A DNA stretch of 64,000 nucleotides from contig NZ_CP162553.1 in assembly GCF_040939785.1 (NCBI RefSeq), positions 3,410,001 through 3,474,000 on the forward strand. The letters are read 5' to 3'. The stretch is from Bradyrhizobium lupini (GTDB lineage Bacteria; Pseudomonadota; Alphaproteobacteria; Rhizobiales; Xanthobacteraceae). The notes below the pieces were generated by a model, which ran no database searches, had not been told where the DNA came from, and worked only from the letters and a program-made list of their open reading frames with translations. Position numbers and translations under genes: made by a program. This document shows positions 20,143-29,975 of this stretch, one piece after another; position 1 is the stretch's first letter; every line of letters starts with the position of its first letter.

Positions 20143-21651
20143 ATGGATACGCTTCTCAACGTCGCGCATGGGTTTGGCGTCGCTCTCCTGCCGATCAACC
20201 TGCTCTACTGCTTCATCGGCGTCTTCATCGGCACGCTGGTCGGCGTGCTGCCGGGCATCGGGCCGATCTCGGCGATGTCTCTGTTGCTTCCGGTGACACT
20301 GTCAGGAACGCCGGAATCCGGCATCATCATGATGGCGGGAATCTATTACGGCTCGATGTATGGCGGCTCGACGACCTCAATCCTGGTCAACATTCCCGGC
20401 GAGGCGGCTTCCGTCGTGACCTGTATTGACGGCCACCAGATGGCGAAGCAGGGTCGTGCCGGCCCCGCGCTGGGCATCTCAGCCTTCGGCTCGTTCATCG
20501 CCGGCACATTTTCACTCGTTGCACTGATGCTGGTGGCGCCTCGGCTCGCCAACATCGCCATCGCGTTCGGCCCTGCCGAATATTTCAGCCTGATGGTGCT
20601 CGGCCTCGTCGTGCTCACCTTCCTCACGCAGGGATCGATGCCGAAAGCGCTTCTGATGGCATGTATCGGCGTCGTGCTCGGACTGATCGGGCTCGACAGC
20701 ATCACCGCGCAGCCGCGGCTGACATTCGGCCGCATGGAGCTGATCGACGGCATAGGACTGGTCCCCGTCGTGATGGGCCTGTTCGGCGTCGCCGAGGTGC
20801 TGTTCAATACCGAGCAGGTGATCAAACGCGACATCATCAACGCCAAAATCACGCAGCTGCTGCCCAACAAGGCCGATTGGCAGGCGAGCGCCGGCCCGGT
20901 GGCGCGCGGCACGTTACTTGGCTTCCTGCTCGGCATTCTCCCGGGCGGCGGCGCGGTGGTGGCCTCGTTCGCGTCCTATGCGCTGGAGAAGCGGCTGTCG
21001 AAGACGCCGGAGCGCTTCGGCCATGGCGCAATCGAGGGCGTAGCGGGTCCCGAATCCGCCAACAACGCGGCGGCCGGCGGCGCGTTCATTCCGCTGATGA
21101 CCTTGGGCATCCCGCCGAATGTGGTGATGGCACTGCTGCTCGGCGCCTTCGTCATCCACGGCCTGCAACCGGGGCCGCTACTGATCACGCAAAACCCCGG
21201 CCTGTTCTGGGGCATCGTCGCCAGCATGTATATCGGCAACGTCATGCTGCTGATCCTCAATCTGCCGCTGATCGGCATGTGGGTGCAGCTGCTCAAGTTG
21301 CCCTACAACATCCTGTTCCCGCTGATTATCCTGTTCACGATCCTGGGCGTTTACTGCTCGAGCAACAATGTGTTCGACGTCTACGTGATGATCGCGTTCG
21401 GGATCATCGGCTATTTCATGCGCAAGCTCGGCTTCGAGCCCGCGCCGCTGGTGCTGGCGTTCGTGCTGGGACCGATGATGGAGAACAATCTGCGCAAGTC
21501 GCTGATCCTGTCGCAAGGCGACCTCTGGACCTTCGTGCAGCGGCCGATCTCGGCAGCGTGTCTTGCGCTCGCGCTGGTGCTGCTGATGGCGCCGCTATTA
21601 CCCGCGCTGCGCAAGAAGCGCGAGCTCGTGGCGCTGGATGAGGGCGCGTGA
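20143..21651 (+). CDS. tctA: Tripartite tricarboxylate transporter large permease TctA
   Basis: A 502-residue integral membrane protein with about twelve hydrophobic segments. It contains the conserved TctA glycine-rich loops GVLPGIGPISAM near residue 35 and GPESANNAAAGG near 305. It forms the transport channel driven by an ion gradient, working with TctB and the receptor TctC encoded upstream. It ends convergent with a c-di-GMP gene. Confidence 0.93.
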   Translation: MDTLLNVAHGFGVALLPINLLYCFIGVFIGTLVGVLPGIGPISAMSLLLPVTLSGTPESGIIMMAGIYYGSMYGGSTTSILVNIPGEAASVVTCIDGHQMAKQGRAGPALGISAFGSFIAGTFSLVALMLVAPRLANIAIAFGPAEYFSLMVLGLVVLTFLTQGSMPKALLMACIGVVLGLIGLDSITAQPRLTFGRMELIDGIGLVPVVMGLFGVAEVLFNTEQVIKRDIINAKITQLLPNKADWQASAGPVARGTLLGFLLGILPGGGAVVASFASYALEKRLSKTPERFGHGAIEGVAGPESANNAAAGGAFIPLMTLGIPPNVVMALLLGAFVIHGLQPGPLLITQNPGLFWGIVASMYIGNVMLLILNLPLIGMWVQLLKLPYNILFPLIILFTILGVYCSSNNVFDVYVMIAFGIIGYFMRKLGFEPAPLVLAFVLGPMMENNLRKSLILSQGDLWTFVQRPISAACLALALVLLMAPLLPALRKKRELVALDEGA

Positions 21652-21657
21652 GGGATC

Positions 21658-21677
21658 GGCAGGTGTCTCAGCCTGCC
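21658..21677. terminator. Short hairpin between convergent genes
   Basis: GGCAGG at 21658-21663 pairs with CCTGCC at 21672-21677 just after tctA. It overlaps the end of the convergent GGDEF-EAL gene. There is no clear U-run, so this is only a weak bidirectional terminator candidate. Confidence 0.3.
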
Positions 21678-23407
21678 GCGGGCAGCACGCTGTCCGGTGG
21701 CGGCGCACCCCAGGGGCGGTCGGCTGAGGCGAGCCCGATCAGGCGGCCCTGGATGTAGTCGCAGCCCCAGTCGCGCAGCATGTTCGCAGCTTCTTCGTCC
21801 TGCACCCATTCGGCCACCGTCTTGATGTCGAGGCGGCGGGCGAGGTCGATCAGGGTCTGCACGAAGGCGCGGTCGTCGGCGGAACGGGTGATGTTCTGCA
21901 CGAAGGCACCGTCGATCTTCACGATGTCCACGCCCAGCTTGCGCAGATTGCGGAACGAGGTGTAGCCGGCGCCGAAATCGTCGATGGCGATGCGGCTGCC
22001 GAAATTCTTCAGCCGGGTGACGAAGCCGCGCACATCGTCGATGTCCTGGATCGCGACGGTTTCGGTGATCTCGACGATCAGCCGCTCGGCGACGCCGGGA
22101 TGGGCACGCATCAGCGATTCGATTCCCGCCCACCAATCCGGATCCATGGTGGTGTCGGGCGAGATGTTGAGGCTGAGGCAGATGTCCGGCGCGGCCGCGA
22201 GCTCGGCGACCACGAGCTCGAGCACCCGGTGATCGACCAGGCGGATCAGGCCGAGGCGTTCCGCAACCGGCACGATGTCGGGCGCGAGCAGCACCTGGCC
22301 GTCGCCCTGGTCCATCCGCACCAGGCATTCGTGAAAGGCGCAGTCGCGCGAAAGGGCGGCAACTACCGGCTCATAGGCAAGCTTGATGCGGCGCTCATTC
22401 AGTGCGGTGACGATCTCGTCGGTGACGCGGATGTTGACGCGGCGCTGGGCGTCGCGCGCGGCATCCGGGCGCCAGGCTGCGAACGAGCCGACGCGGCGTT
22501 GTTTCGCGGTGTCCAGGGTCTCGTGGGCGCGATTGACGGCTTCATCGGCGTTGCGGGCATAGCGCGGCAGGCTGACCGCGCCGATCGAGGCGGTGACCGA
22601 CACCGGTCCGGATTTGGTCGGCACCACCTCGTCGCGAATGCCGGCGAGGAAACGTTCGGCAGCCACGTTCATGTCATCGACGGTGCAGTTCTTCAGGATC
22701 AGGCCGAACTTGTTGCCGGAGAAGCGGCCGAGCACGTCGCCGCCGCGCAAGCGCGCGCGAATGCGCGTGGCGACGTCGAGGATCACGGCGTCGGCAACGT
22801 CGAAGCCGAAGGCCTCGTTGACACGCGCGAGATGATCGATGCCGACCAGCATGAAGGCCGCGGTCGAGCGGAAACGGGTCGTCTCCTCGATGGCCTCGGC
22901 CAGCGCGGCGATCAGATGCGAGCGATTGAGCTCGCCGGTCAGCGGATCGAGCCGGGCCAGCTTCGTCAGTTCCTCGTCGCGGGCATGGCGTTCATTGTTG
23001 ATGCGGACGGAGCCGATCGCACGCACCGGGCGGCCGTCGGGGCCGGCGAACCAGCGGCCGGTCTCCTCGATCCAGACCATGGGATCGGCGGCGCTCATGC
23101 GCACGCCGTACTCGACCCGGTAGGGCGTGCCGTCGGCGCCATGCACGGCTGAGGTCTGTGCCAGCGCGGCAGTCCGCATTGATTGCGCGGGCTCGATCAG
23201 CCTGGCGAATTCGGCGCCGGTGGCCAGCCGTTCGGCGGGAATTCCGGGAAAGATGGCGCTGACCTGCTCACCCCAGACGATGGCATCGCTGGCGATGTCC
23301 CAGGCGAACACGGCCTGGCCGAGGGCAGCCAGGATGTCGGAGGCTTGCGGCAATGCGGGGGTCAAAATCGCCTCGTTTCGGGACAGCGGGGAGTCCTGAG
23401 CCGGCAC
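21668..23407 (-). CDS. PAS-GGDEF-EAL protein with degenerate GGDEF motif
   Basis: A 579-residue cytoplasmic protein with an N-terminal PAS-like sensor (residues about 20-145), a GGDEF-fold domain and an EAL domain. The GGDEF signature is degenerate (RFSGNKFG), so cyclase activity is unlikely. The EAL signature reads ECLVR but keeps the metal-binding Glu, and LNIS, EITE, IDDFGAGYTS, VKID and AEWV are intact, so phosphodiesterase activity remains possible. It probably binds or degrades cyclic di-GMP. Confidence 0.85.
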   Translation of the reverse strand: MPAQDSPLSRNEAILTPALPQASDILAALGQAVFAWDIASDAIVWGEQVSAIFPGIPAERLATGAEFARLIEPAQSMRTAALAQTSAVHGADGTPYRVEYGVRMSAADPMVWIEETGRWFAGPDGRPVRAIGSVRINNERHARDEELTKLARLDPLTGELNRSHLIAALAEAIEETTRFRSTAAFMLVGIDHLARVNEAFGFDVADAVILDVATRIRARLRGGDVLGRFSGNKFGLILKNCTVDDMNVAAERFLAGIRDEVVPTKSGPVSVTASIGAVSLPRYARNADEAVNRAHETLDTAKQRRVGSFAAWRPDAARDAQRRVNIRVTDEIVTALNERRIKLAYEPVVAALSRDCAFHECLVRMDQGDGQVLLAPDIVPVAERLGLIRLVDHRVLELVVAELAAAPDICLSLNISPDTTMDPDWWAGIESLMRAHPGVAERLIVEITETVAIQDIDDVRGFVTRLKNFGSRIAIDDFGAGYTSFRNLRKLGVDIVKIDGAFVQNITRSADDRAFVQTLIDLARRLDIKTVAEWVQDEEAANMLRDWGCDYIQGRLIGLASADRPWGAPPPDSVLPAAG

Positions 23408-23522
23408 AGGATAAAGCCAGATTCGCCATTGACCCTAGGCAAAGTTGATAAACAATTTGGAAACCACGTTTCCTCGCTCGCAGGAACCGAAGCGGCTCAC
23501 CCGGCATAGGCCTTGCGAGTAC

Positions 23523-23846
23523 ATGACACGCACCGGCGCCAGCGTCTCGAAACGCGACAATCTAGGCCGGTCAACGGTGATTGCGATGTTGAGTACTGGT
23601 CAACTGGACGTGGCGGACAACGGCACAGGCTCGGCCCTGGTGCCGCTGATGCCGGTTTTGCAGTGGGTCCACAAGGCCCCGCTGCCACGCCCCGATCCCA
23701 GCTTCGTCGCCCAGCTCATCGCCAATGCCGAGCATCTGCCCCAGGCGAGCCGGCTCCGCCGCGCGTCTTCCGAGGATGCGCAGGTCGCCTATGGCAGCAA
23801 GCGCCCGCTTCCGAGCGTTAGCGCGCGCACGCGGCAGGTGGCTTGA
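23523..23846 (+). CDS. Hypothetical protein, 107 residues
   Basis: I do not recognise this product. It is a small soluble protein with no signal peptide or membrane segment and a basic, serine-rich tail. Codon use is high-GC and gene-like. The first half includes a hydrophobic stretch, SALVPLMPVLQWVHKAP. It ends one base from the convergent membrane-protein gene at 23848. The ATG at 23523 is one choice; the frame is open up to 23445. Confidence 0.5.
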   Translation: MTRTGASVSKRDNLGRSTVIAMLSTGQLDVADNGTGSALVPLMPVLQWVHKAPLPRPDPSFVAQLIANAEHLPQASRLRRASSEDAQVAYGSKRPLPSVSARTRQVA

Positions 23847-23847
23847 A

Positions 23848-24570
23848 TCAGCGCGGCGCGTCGGGAGACGGCTGGGTGCCGTTGCCCGGCTGCAAATGCG
23901 GCGAGGGAATTTCCGGCGAGGGCGCACTCACAGGCTTCGGCGCCGGGTGATCCATCAGCACGGATTCGGCGACCGATTGTGCCGTGGGCGCGGGCGGCTC
24001 CGCCGGAGCTGGTCGCGGAGCGGACACTGGCTCGAACTTGGGCTCGAACTCATCCGCCGGCGTCTCGGCCTGGCGCTTGGTCTTGCGGGGCGCCGGCACC
24101 GTCGTTTCAGCGACATAAGCGACGCGGCGGCGGGTGCGCTGGGCGATGCCGCCGAGGAAATCGGCCATCGCGAGCAGCACCAGAAGGAAATAGGTGGAGT
24201 TGCCGAATTTCGGCCACATCACGAATTCGGCCGCAGCCGCGCCGAACACGATCAGCGACAGCAGATGATCCATCAGGAATTTCGAGCCGGGCCGCGCGCC
24301 CTTGACCACTTCGAGCAGCAGCAGCACGATACCTAGCGCGAGCATCACGTCGGCGAGCGTGACCGGCCAGGCCTCGCCCGTGATCATCGGCACCTTGAAC
24401 AGCACGTCCGCAAAGGACACGCTCGGCATCAGGAATGCGATGATGTTGTAGACCGCGAGCGGGATCAGGAGCAGCGGGAAACCGACCATCGGCGAAATGC
24501 CTTCTCGATCAAGATATCCAGACAGGACAATGCGGCGGCGATGCATTCGCTCCGCCGCCGTCACTGTCAT
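23848..24570 (-). CDS. Hypothetical four-helix membrane protein with proline-rich tail
   Basis: The function is unknown. The protein has about four hydrophobic segments in its first 140 residues (for example FPLLLIPLAVYNIIAFLM). A cytoplasmic tail of about 95 residues follows, very rich in proline, alanine and glutamate and starting after RTRRRVAYVAE. The true start may be the Met at about 24489 rather than 24570, because the first membrane helix begins immediately there. Conserved-looking proteins of this form occur in Bradyrhizobium. Rapid change in the tail would be expected. Confidence 0.6.
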   Translation of the reverse strand: MTVTAAERMHRRRIVLSGYLDREGISPMVGFPLLLIPLAVYNIIAFLMPSVSFADVLFKVPMITGEAWPVTLADVMLALGIVLLLLEVVKGARPGSKFLMDHLLSLIVFGAAAAEFVMWPKFGNSTYFLLVLLAMADFLGGIAQRTRRRVAYVAETTVPAPRKTKRQAETPADEFEPKFEPVSAPRPAPAEPPAPTAQSVAESVLMDHPAPKPVSAPSPEIPSPHLQPGNGTQPSPDAPR

Positions 24571-24593
24571 ATCTCATGGGTGGACCGAAATCA

Positions 24594-24614
24594 GGCAGGC
24601 CCGATCGTCCTGCC
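24594..24614 (-). terminator. Hairpin downstream of rpmF
   Basis: GGCAGG and CCTGCC form a six-base stem with a nine-base loop about 20 bases past the rpmF stop. The U-run is poor, so termination is only a possibility. Confidence 0.3.
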
Positions 24615-24632
24615 CACAGAAAGGTCCCGAAC

Positions 24633-24815
24633 TCAGGACTCTTTCTTCTTCAGGACCTGACGGCCCTTGTACATGCCGGTCTTGAGGTCGAGATGGTGCG
24701 GACGACGCAGTTCGCCGGAATCCTTGTCTTCCACATAGGTCGGCTTCTTGATGGCGTCTGCCGAGCGGCGCATGCCACGACGGGACGGCGAGGTTTTTCT
24801 TCTCGGAACGGCCAT
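24633..24815 (-). CDS. rpmF: 50S ribosomal protein L32
   Basis: A 60-residue basic protein with the L32 start [18 protein letters not shown] and a lysine-rich end. The alphaproteobacterial form lacks the zinc-binding cysteines of other L32 proteins, as seen here. It belongs to the large ribosomal subunit. The ATG at 24815 gives exactly the family length; the longer open frame upstream is not part of the protein. Confidence 0.96.
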   Translation of the reverse strand: MAVPRRKTSPSRRGMRRSADAIKKPTYVEDKDSGELRRPHHLDLKTGMYKGRQVLKKKES

Positions 24816-24983
24816 TTCAATATCCTCTAGGGATTGGTGTTTTGGGGCATCGTCCGCGAGGGGACGGCTCAGCACCCGCAAACCGAGGCGAGCTGAATGC
24901 CGGTCAAGGCCGGGCTTATAGAGGAAGGCCTGCCTTAAATCTAGGGCTCTGGGCCGGAAAATGCGCCCGAAAAGGACCGGAAA

Positions 24984-25657
24984 TCAGCGATTCTCCCGCC
25001 AGCAGGTCGAAAGTGAACTCGCCTGCGCTCGCGCCACATAGGTCCCGGCCAGCCGCCGGACACCCGGTCCCGGCGTCCTGGCGCTGCGTTTGACCGGATT
25101 CGGCAGGATAGAGGCTAGAAGCGCGGCCTCCCGGGGGAGAGGTTCGCCGCCGACTTGCCGAAGGCATAGGCGCTGGCGGCCTCGGCCCCAAACTGGCTCT
25201 GCGGGCCGAGCTCGGCGATGTTGAGGTAAATCTCCAGGATCCGTGCCTTGGGCAGGACGAGATCGATCCACAGCGCCAACGGGAATTCCAGCGCCTTCCG
25301 GACGAAGTCCCGCCCCTGCCAGAGGAACAGGTTTTTCGCCACCTGCTGGGTGATGGTGGAAGCGCCCCGGAACGGGGTGCCGTCCTCCTTCGCATCGTCG
25401 ATCGCCTCACGCAGCGCACCCCAGTCAATGCCGTGATGCTTGCAGAAATGGGCGTCCTCGGCCGCCACCACCGAGCGTGGCAGCGAGGGCGACATCGCCG
25501 CCAGATCGATCCATTCCCGCTGCATCGGCGCACCCCGCAGCGAGCGCCAGATCATCAGCGTCGAAACGGGATGGCCGGCACGGTAGAACGGCGCGACGAC
25601 ATAGGGCGCGAGAGCCGCGACCGCGAGCACCAGGAGAAGGGTTTTGACGACGCGCAA
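24984..25657 (-). pseudogene. mtgA: Monofunctional peptidoglycan transglycosylase MtgA, frameshifted
   Basis: An inner-membrane glycosyltransferase (family GT51) that polymerises lipid II into glycan strands. It has an N-terminal membrane anchor ([18 protein letters not shown]) and the motifs [32 protein letters not shown], and [11 protein letters not shown]. After AANLSP the frame is broken at a run of five G on the given strand (25133-25137). Six would restore [17 protein letters not shown] and a 224-residue protein ending at 24984. As written, about 45 C-terminal residues are lost. Confidence 0.88.
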
Positions 25658-25817
25658 ATCAACCTTTCCGGCGCAGAACGAAACGCGGCCACGGGCCCGG
25701 CATTAAGTCTGTGATAATTCGGGCCTTTTCCAGCACTTTTTAGGCCTTCCAAACGATTGACTGAGGCGGGCGCATAAAGGATTGTCCCGCCGAATTTTAG
25801 TTCTGGAGCCCTTCTTG

Positions 25818-26741
25818 ATGACCGGCACGTCCCCGTCCGATTTCGCCAAACGTCTGGACAAGACCGCTGATGACACCGAGGCCCTGCTCGGGCGCCTGCT
25901 GTCGGACGACATCCTGCCCGATGAGATCGCCCGGCCCAAGCGACTGATGGACGCAATGCGCTATTCGAGCCTCAACGGTGGCAAGCGCCTCCGGCCCTTC
26001 CTGGTGGTCGAGAGCGCGGCCGTGTTCGGCGTGTCCCGCGAAGCCGCGCTGCTCGTCGGTGCGGCGCTCGAATGCATCCACTGCTATTCGCTGATCCATG
26101 ACGATCTGCCGGCGATGGACAATTCGGACCTGCGCCGCGGCCGCCCGACCCTGCACAAGAAGACCGACGACGCGACCGCGATCCTCGCCGGCGACGGCCT
26201 CCTGACACTCGCCTTCGACATCATCACCCGCGACGAGATTCATCGCGACGCCAATGTGAGGCTTTTGCTGACCCGCGCACTCGCGCGCTGCGCCGGCATC
26301 GGCGGCATGGTCGGCGGCCAGATTCTCGACCTCGCCGGCGAAGGCCGCTTTGGCGGCAACGAGCCGATCGACGTCGCCCGCATTCAGCAGATGAAGACCG
26401 GCGCGCTGCTGCGCTACGGCTGCATCGCCGGCGCGATCCTCGGCCAGGCCTCGCAAAAGGAATATCAGGCGCTCGACGATTACGGCCGCGCGCTCGGCGA
26501 AGCCTTCCAGATCGCCGACGACCTGCTCGACGTCGAAGGCGATGCCGCCGCGCTCGGCAAGCCTGCCGGCGCTGATGCAGCGCTCGGCAAGACCACCTTC
26601 GTCACCCAGCTCGGCATCGAAGGCGCCAAGCAGCGCGTGCGCGATCTGCTCGCGCGCGCCGACAGCGCCGTGTCGATCTTCGGCGAACGGGCCGCCGTGC
26701 TGCAAGCGGCTGCGCGGTTCGTGGCCGAACGGAAGAGCTGA
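25818..26741 (+). CDS. ispA: Polyprenyl (farnesyl/geranylgeranyl) diphosphate synthase
   Basis: A 307-residue trans-prenyltransferase. The first aspartate-rich motif is DDLPAMDNSD, with the two-residue insertion typical of bacterial farnesyl-diphosphate synthases, and the second is DDLLD. It condenses isopentenyl diphosphate with allylic diphosphates to supply the isoprenoid chain for quinones, undecaprenyl carriers and hopanoids. Chain length (C15 or C20) cannot be settled from sequence alone. The ATG at 25818 is preferred over the upstream frame. Confidence 0.88.
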   Translation: MTGTSPSDFAKRLDKTADDTEALLGRLLSDDILPDEIARPKRLMDAMRYSSLNGGKRLRPFLVVESAAVFGVSREAALLVGAALECIHCYSLIHDDLPAMDNSDLRRGRPTLHKKTDDATAILAGDGLLTLAFDIITRDEIHRDANVRLLLTRALARCAGIGGMVGGQILDLAGEGRFGGNEPIDVARIQQMKTGALLRYGCIAGAILGQASQKEYQALDDYGRALGEAFQIADDLLDVEGDAAALGKPAGADAALGKTTFVTQLGIEGAKQRVRDLLARADSAVSIFGERAAVLQAAARFVAERKS

Positions 26742-26748
26742 TAGCGCG

Positions 26749-27441
26749 ATGGCGGGCGGCAGCAAGGAAGACCCCGCCCTCGCCCGCTTTCGCAAGATGT
26801 CGCGGCCGATGCGGCTGATTTATGCGCGTCCGCGGACGTTCATGTCGCTTGCCGTTGGTATTCTCGTCTGCCTGCTCATCCCGGGTTCGCACCGGCTGGT
26901 CACGCGGCTTCTGTTCGGCTGGGATGCGTTGATCGCCGTTTATCTGGTGCTGGTCTACGCGATGATGCTGTGCAACGACCACCAGCACATCCGCCGCGCC
27001 GCAGCGATGCAGGACGACGGTCGCTTCGTGATCCTGCTGGTGACGGCGATCGGCGCCTTCGCCAGCATCGCCGCGATCGTCTCCGAGCTTGGAACGCCGC
27101 ATCGCGGCGGCCTGGAGCTGAGCATCGCAATCACCACCATCGTATTGTCATGGGCCGCCGTGCACACAATCTTCGCTCTGCATTACGCGCATGATTATTA
27201 CCGGCACGCCACGCCGGGCGGCCTTCAGTTTCCCAGCGGCGACAAGGAAGACCACGCAGATTACTGGGACTTCGTCTATTTCTCGTTCGTGATCGGCATG
27301 ACCGCGCAGGTCTCCGATGTCGGCATCTCCGACAAGACCATCCGCCGCACCGCCAGCGCGCACGGCATCGTCTCATTCATCTACAACACGGCCTTGCTGG
27401 CGCTGACGGTCAACATCGCGGCGAGCGCGATCTCGACCTGA
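26749..27441 (+). CDS. DUF1345 family membrane protein
   Basis: A 230-residue integral membrane protein with about five hydrophobic segments, including a YARPRTFMSLAVGILVC start and FALHYAHDYY and DFVYFSFVIGMTAQVSDV motifs seen in the DUF1345 family. Its function is unknown. It begins eight bases after the prenyl synthase stop on the same strand, so it is probably co-transcribed. Confidence 0.8.
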   Translation: MAGGSKEDPALARFRKMSRPMRLIYARPRTFMSLAVGILVCLLIPGSHRLVTRLLFGWDALIAVYLVLVYAMMLCNDHQHIRRAAAMQDDGRFVILLVTAIGAFASIAAIVSELGTPHRGGLELSIAITTIVLSWAAVHTIFALHYAHDYYRHATPGGLQFPSGDKEDHADYWDFVYFSFVIGMTAQVSDVGISDKTIRRTASAHGIVSFIYNTALLALTVNIAASAIST

Positions 27442-27457
27442 ACTCATTTCCGCAATC

Positions 27458-29276
27458 CTAGTTACAGACCTCGGCATTGCCATCGTTGCCCGGGCCGCCG
27501 CCGCCGCGATATTCGAGATGGCAGCCGCGGTTGACCGCACGACAGCCACTGTTGTTGCCCACTCGAGCGGCGGCTGGCGCCAGCGGCAGCAGCGATGCCC
27601 GCAGCGCCACCAAAGCCGCCGGCCGCTCCGGCAGCCTCACCGCCGGCCTGACGACGCTGCCGTGCGGGACGCTCGTCGCCGTCGTCCCGCTTGGCGGTCG
27701 CAGGCTTGGCGGTCGCAGGCTTGGCGGCGCGCTGCTTCTCGCACTCGTTGTCGTCGTTGAGCGCATAGCCATCACGGCAGACGATCTTGGTGCATTTGTC
27801 GCCGTCGGTCTTGAAGCCGTGCTCGCAAACCAGCGGACAGACGCGCGACTGTTTCGACTTGACCGTGTCGAGTGCATCGGTGCTCGCCACCTTCACGTCG
27901 AGCTTGGTGCCGGCATAACGGTTGAACTGCGATAACGACCGCTGCGCGGATGTCGTCCAGTTGCCGTCGGCGGCGCCGGAGAAGCAGCCGACGCGGCCGA
28001 GCTCGGTCTGTACCGAGCGGCTGAGATCGGCCGGCGCGATGGCCGGCGTCAGCGAGGCGACGTTGGTGCCGGCGGGGCCCGCCGTGCTGGCGGGCGCTGC
28101 ACTCGGCGCCGCGGCGGCGAGATTGACGCGCTGCTGCTCGGCAGCGGCCGCCTGCTGCTGCGCCTGCTCCTTGGCCTTTTGCGCCGCAAGCTGTATCTGC
28201 TCGGCGGCCTCCGCATCGGCGGCTGCCTTGGCCTGCGTATCCTTCTGCGCGCCAAGTGCGGCAAGACGATCGCGCTCGGCCTCGGCCTGTTTCGCCTTCT
28301 CGGTGGCCGCCGCATGAGCCTGCTCGGCGCCGATTTTCTCGAGTTGCAGCTTGGCAAGGCTCGCATAGAAGCCGTCGGGATGTTGGGCGAGAAAGACCTC
28401 CCACGCCGGCCGGTTGCCGACCTGGAGCGCGAGCTCGTAATCGCGGCGGATGTCGGCCTGAGGGTTGGGCGCGGGCGCAGCGGCAGCCGCAGCGGTCACC
28501 TTGACCGGCACCAGCGGCACGTCCTCGCCGCCGAGCGAGCCATAGACGAACGGCTCCTGCTTATTACCTGTCGACTTGAGCACGTCGTCGCGCACGAAGC
28601 CGAAGGCACGGCGGACGTCGAGGCCGGGCCTCGTCAGATGCTTCGACAGCGCCACCGTAAAGGGGCTGTTCGCACCGTCGCCATCCTGCGCCGTGAAACC
28701 GGCCTTGGCCGAATAGGCGATCAGCGTGTTCGAGCTGGTCGGCTCGACCTGGGCGAGGCCGCGGCCGACGCCGCGCGAGGCGATCGTGCGCTTCATGGTC
28801 TTGCCGAACGGATTGTCACGGCAGGCATCCAGGATCACCAGGCGAAGCTGCTTAGCCGGTTCGACCGCGACCAGGACGCGGTCGAGGGAGAGCGCCTCGT
28901 CAAAGACGTCGGTGTCACGCTCCAGCTTGGCGTCGACAGGGATCAGATAGTTCGAGCCTTCGACCTCGAGGCCGTGGCCGGCATAATAGACCACGGCGAT
29001 ATCGGCATCGCGGGTCCGGTCGGCGAATTCGCGCAGCACACGCCGGGTTTCCTGCGCCGTCAGGTCGTGCCGGGAATCGACGATGTCGAACCCGGCCTCC
29101 TTCAGCGTCCGGGCCATCACCGAACCGTCATTGACGGGGTTCGTCAGCGACGGCGCATGCTGATAGGCGGAGTTGGCGATCACGAGCGCGACGCGCTTTC
29201 CGGCGAAAGCAGGCCCGGCGCCGAATAGCAGCGCGACGGCGAGGAGGACTGGGCAAAGTCTGAGCAATTTGCGCAT
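27458..29276 (-). CDS. Secreted caspase-like (peptidase C14) protein with cysteine-rich tail
   Basis: About 605 residues when the frame is restored. A signal peptide ends near AFAGK. The caspase fold follows with His101 (YYAGHGLEV) and Cys152 (LDACRDNPF), so a Cys-His dyad is intact. Then come an Ala/Gln-rich coiled coil (residues about 300-395), a small peptidoglycan-binding-like segment (ELGRVGCFSGAADGNW) and a cysteine-rich end (CPLVCEHGF, CTKIVCRDGY). A net one-base change near 27560-27570 moves the final residues, which should read GCHLEYRGGGGPGNDGNAE, into the next frame. As written the frame stops at 27462. Substrate unknown. Confidence 0.8.
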
Positions 29277-29455
29277 GACACGACTTCCGATTTCGGGGCG
29301 GTTCGCGCCCTTTGGGACGGCTTTAGCAGGGTCCGTCGCGGACGCTTGTAACGGAGGTCACGAAGATGGCGCCGGCGGCAAGCCGAAAGGTCCCCTTTGT
29401 TCGTCGCGCCAGTCCGGCCGCGGTTCGCCGCCAAACAGGTGCGCAGCAGGTTCCC

Positions 29456-29884
29456 TCAGACATCCCCGATGTGGCCCCGATATTGCGGCAGATTATCCGT
29501 AATCTCGTGCCAGGGCGCCTTCGACCCCACGAAAATGTGGGCGCTCGGTCGGATCGAGGGGGCATCGACCAGGGTTCCCATGGCGACGTGGACCCATTTT
29601 CCGTCGCGCACCCGGGAATAAAGCAACGAGCCGCAGCGGGCGCAGTGGGCGTCGTGGGTGGTTTCGTCACCGTAGATGGTGAGCTGGTTCTCGCCTCTGA
29701 CGATGCGGAGCTTGCCCTGCTCGATGCCGGCGAACGGCTTGAAGGCAGCGCCGGTGGTGCGGCGGCAATTCGAGCAATGGCAGTTCATCGCATAGGAGAA
29801 CGCGTCCGCTACCTCGTAGCGCACGGCGCGGCAGCAGCATTCGCCGATCAGGAAGGGAGCGTTCGAATTCTCTGATCCGGTCAT
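29456..29884 (-). CDS. GFA family zinc protein (formaldehyde-activating enzyme-like)
   Basis: A 142-residue protein of the glutathione-dependent formaldehyde-activating (GFA/Mss4-like) fold. It has paired zinc-binding cysteines in GECCC, NCHCSNCRR and HCARCGS. Members bind zinc and some may act on S-hydroxymethyl-glutathione, but most have no proven reaction. The ATG at 29884 is used because the fold starts soon after. No partner gene is evident. Confidence 0.8.
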   Translation of the reverse strand: MTGSENSNAPFLIGECCCRAVRYEVADAFSYAMNCHCSNCRRTTGAAFKPFAGIEQGKLRIVRGENQLTIYGDETTHDAHCARCGSLLYSRVRDGKWVHVAMGTLVDAPSIRPSAHIFVGSKAPWHEITDNLPQYRGHIGDV

Positions 29885-29975
29885 CACAGCGTCCCAGCAA
29901 ATGGTACGGACACCATAGCGCATTTTGACGTGTACGACTAAGTTCGCCCTGAGCCATCATTCAAAGGGATGACCC

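Noticed and set aside
23445..23465. FixK-like box (TTGAT then A/T-rich)
   Set aside because: The second half does not match ATCAA, so it is not a credible FNR/FixK site.
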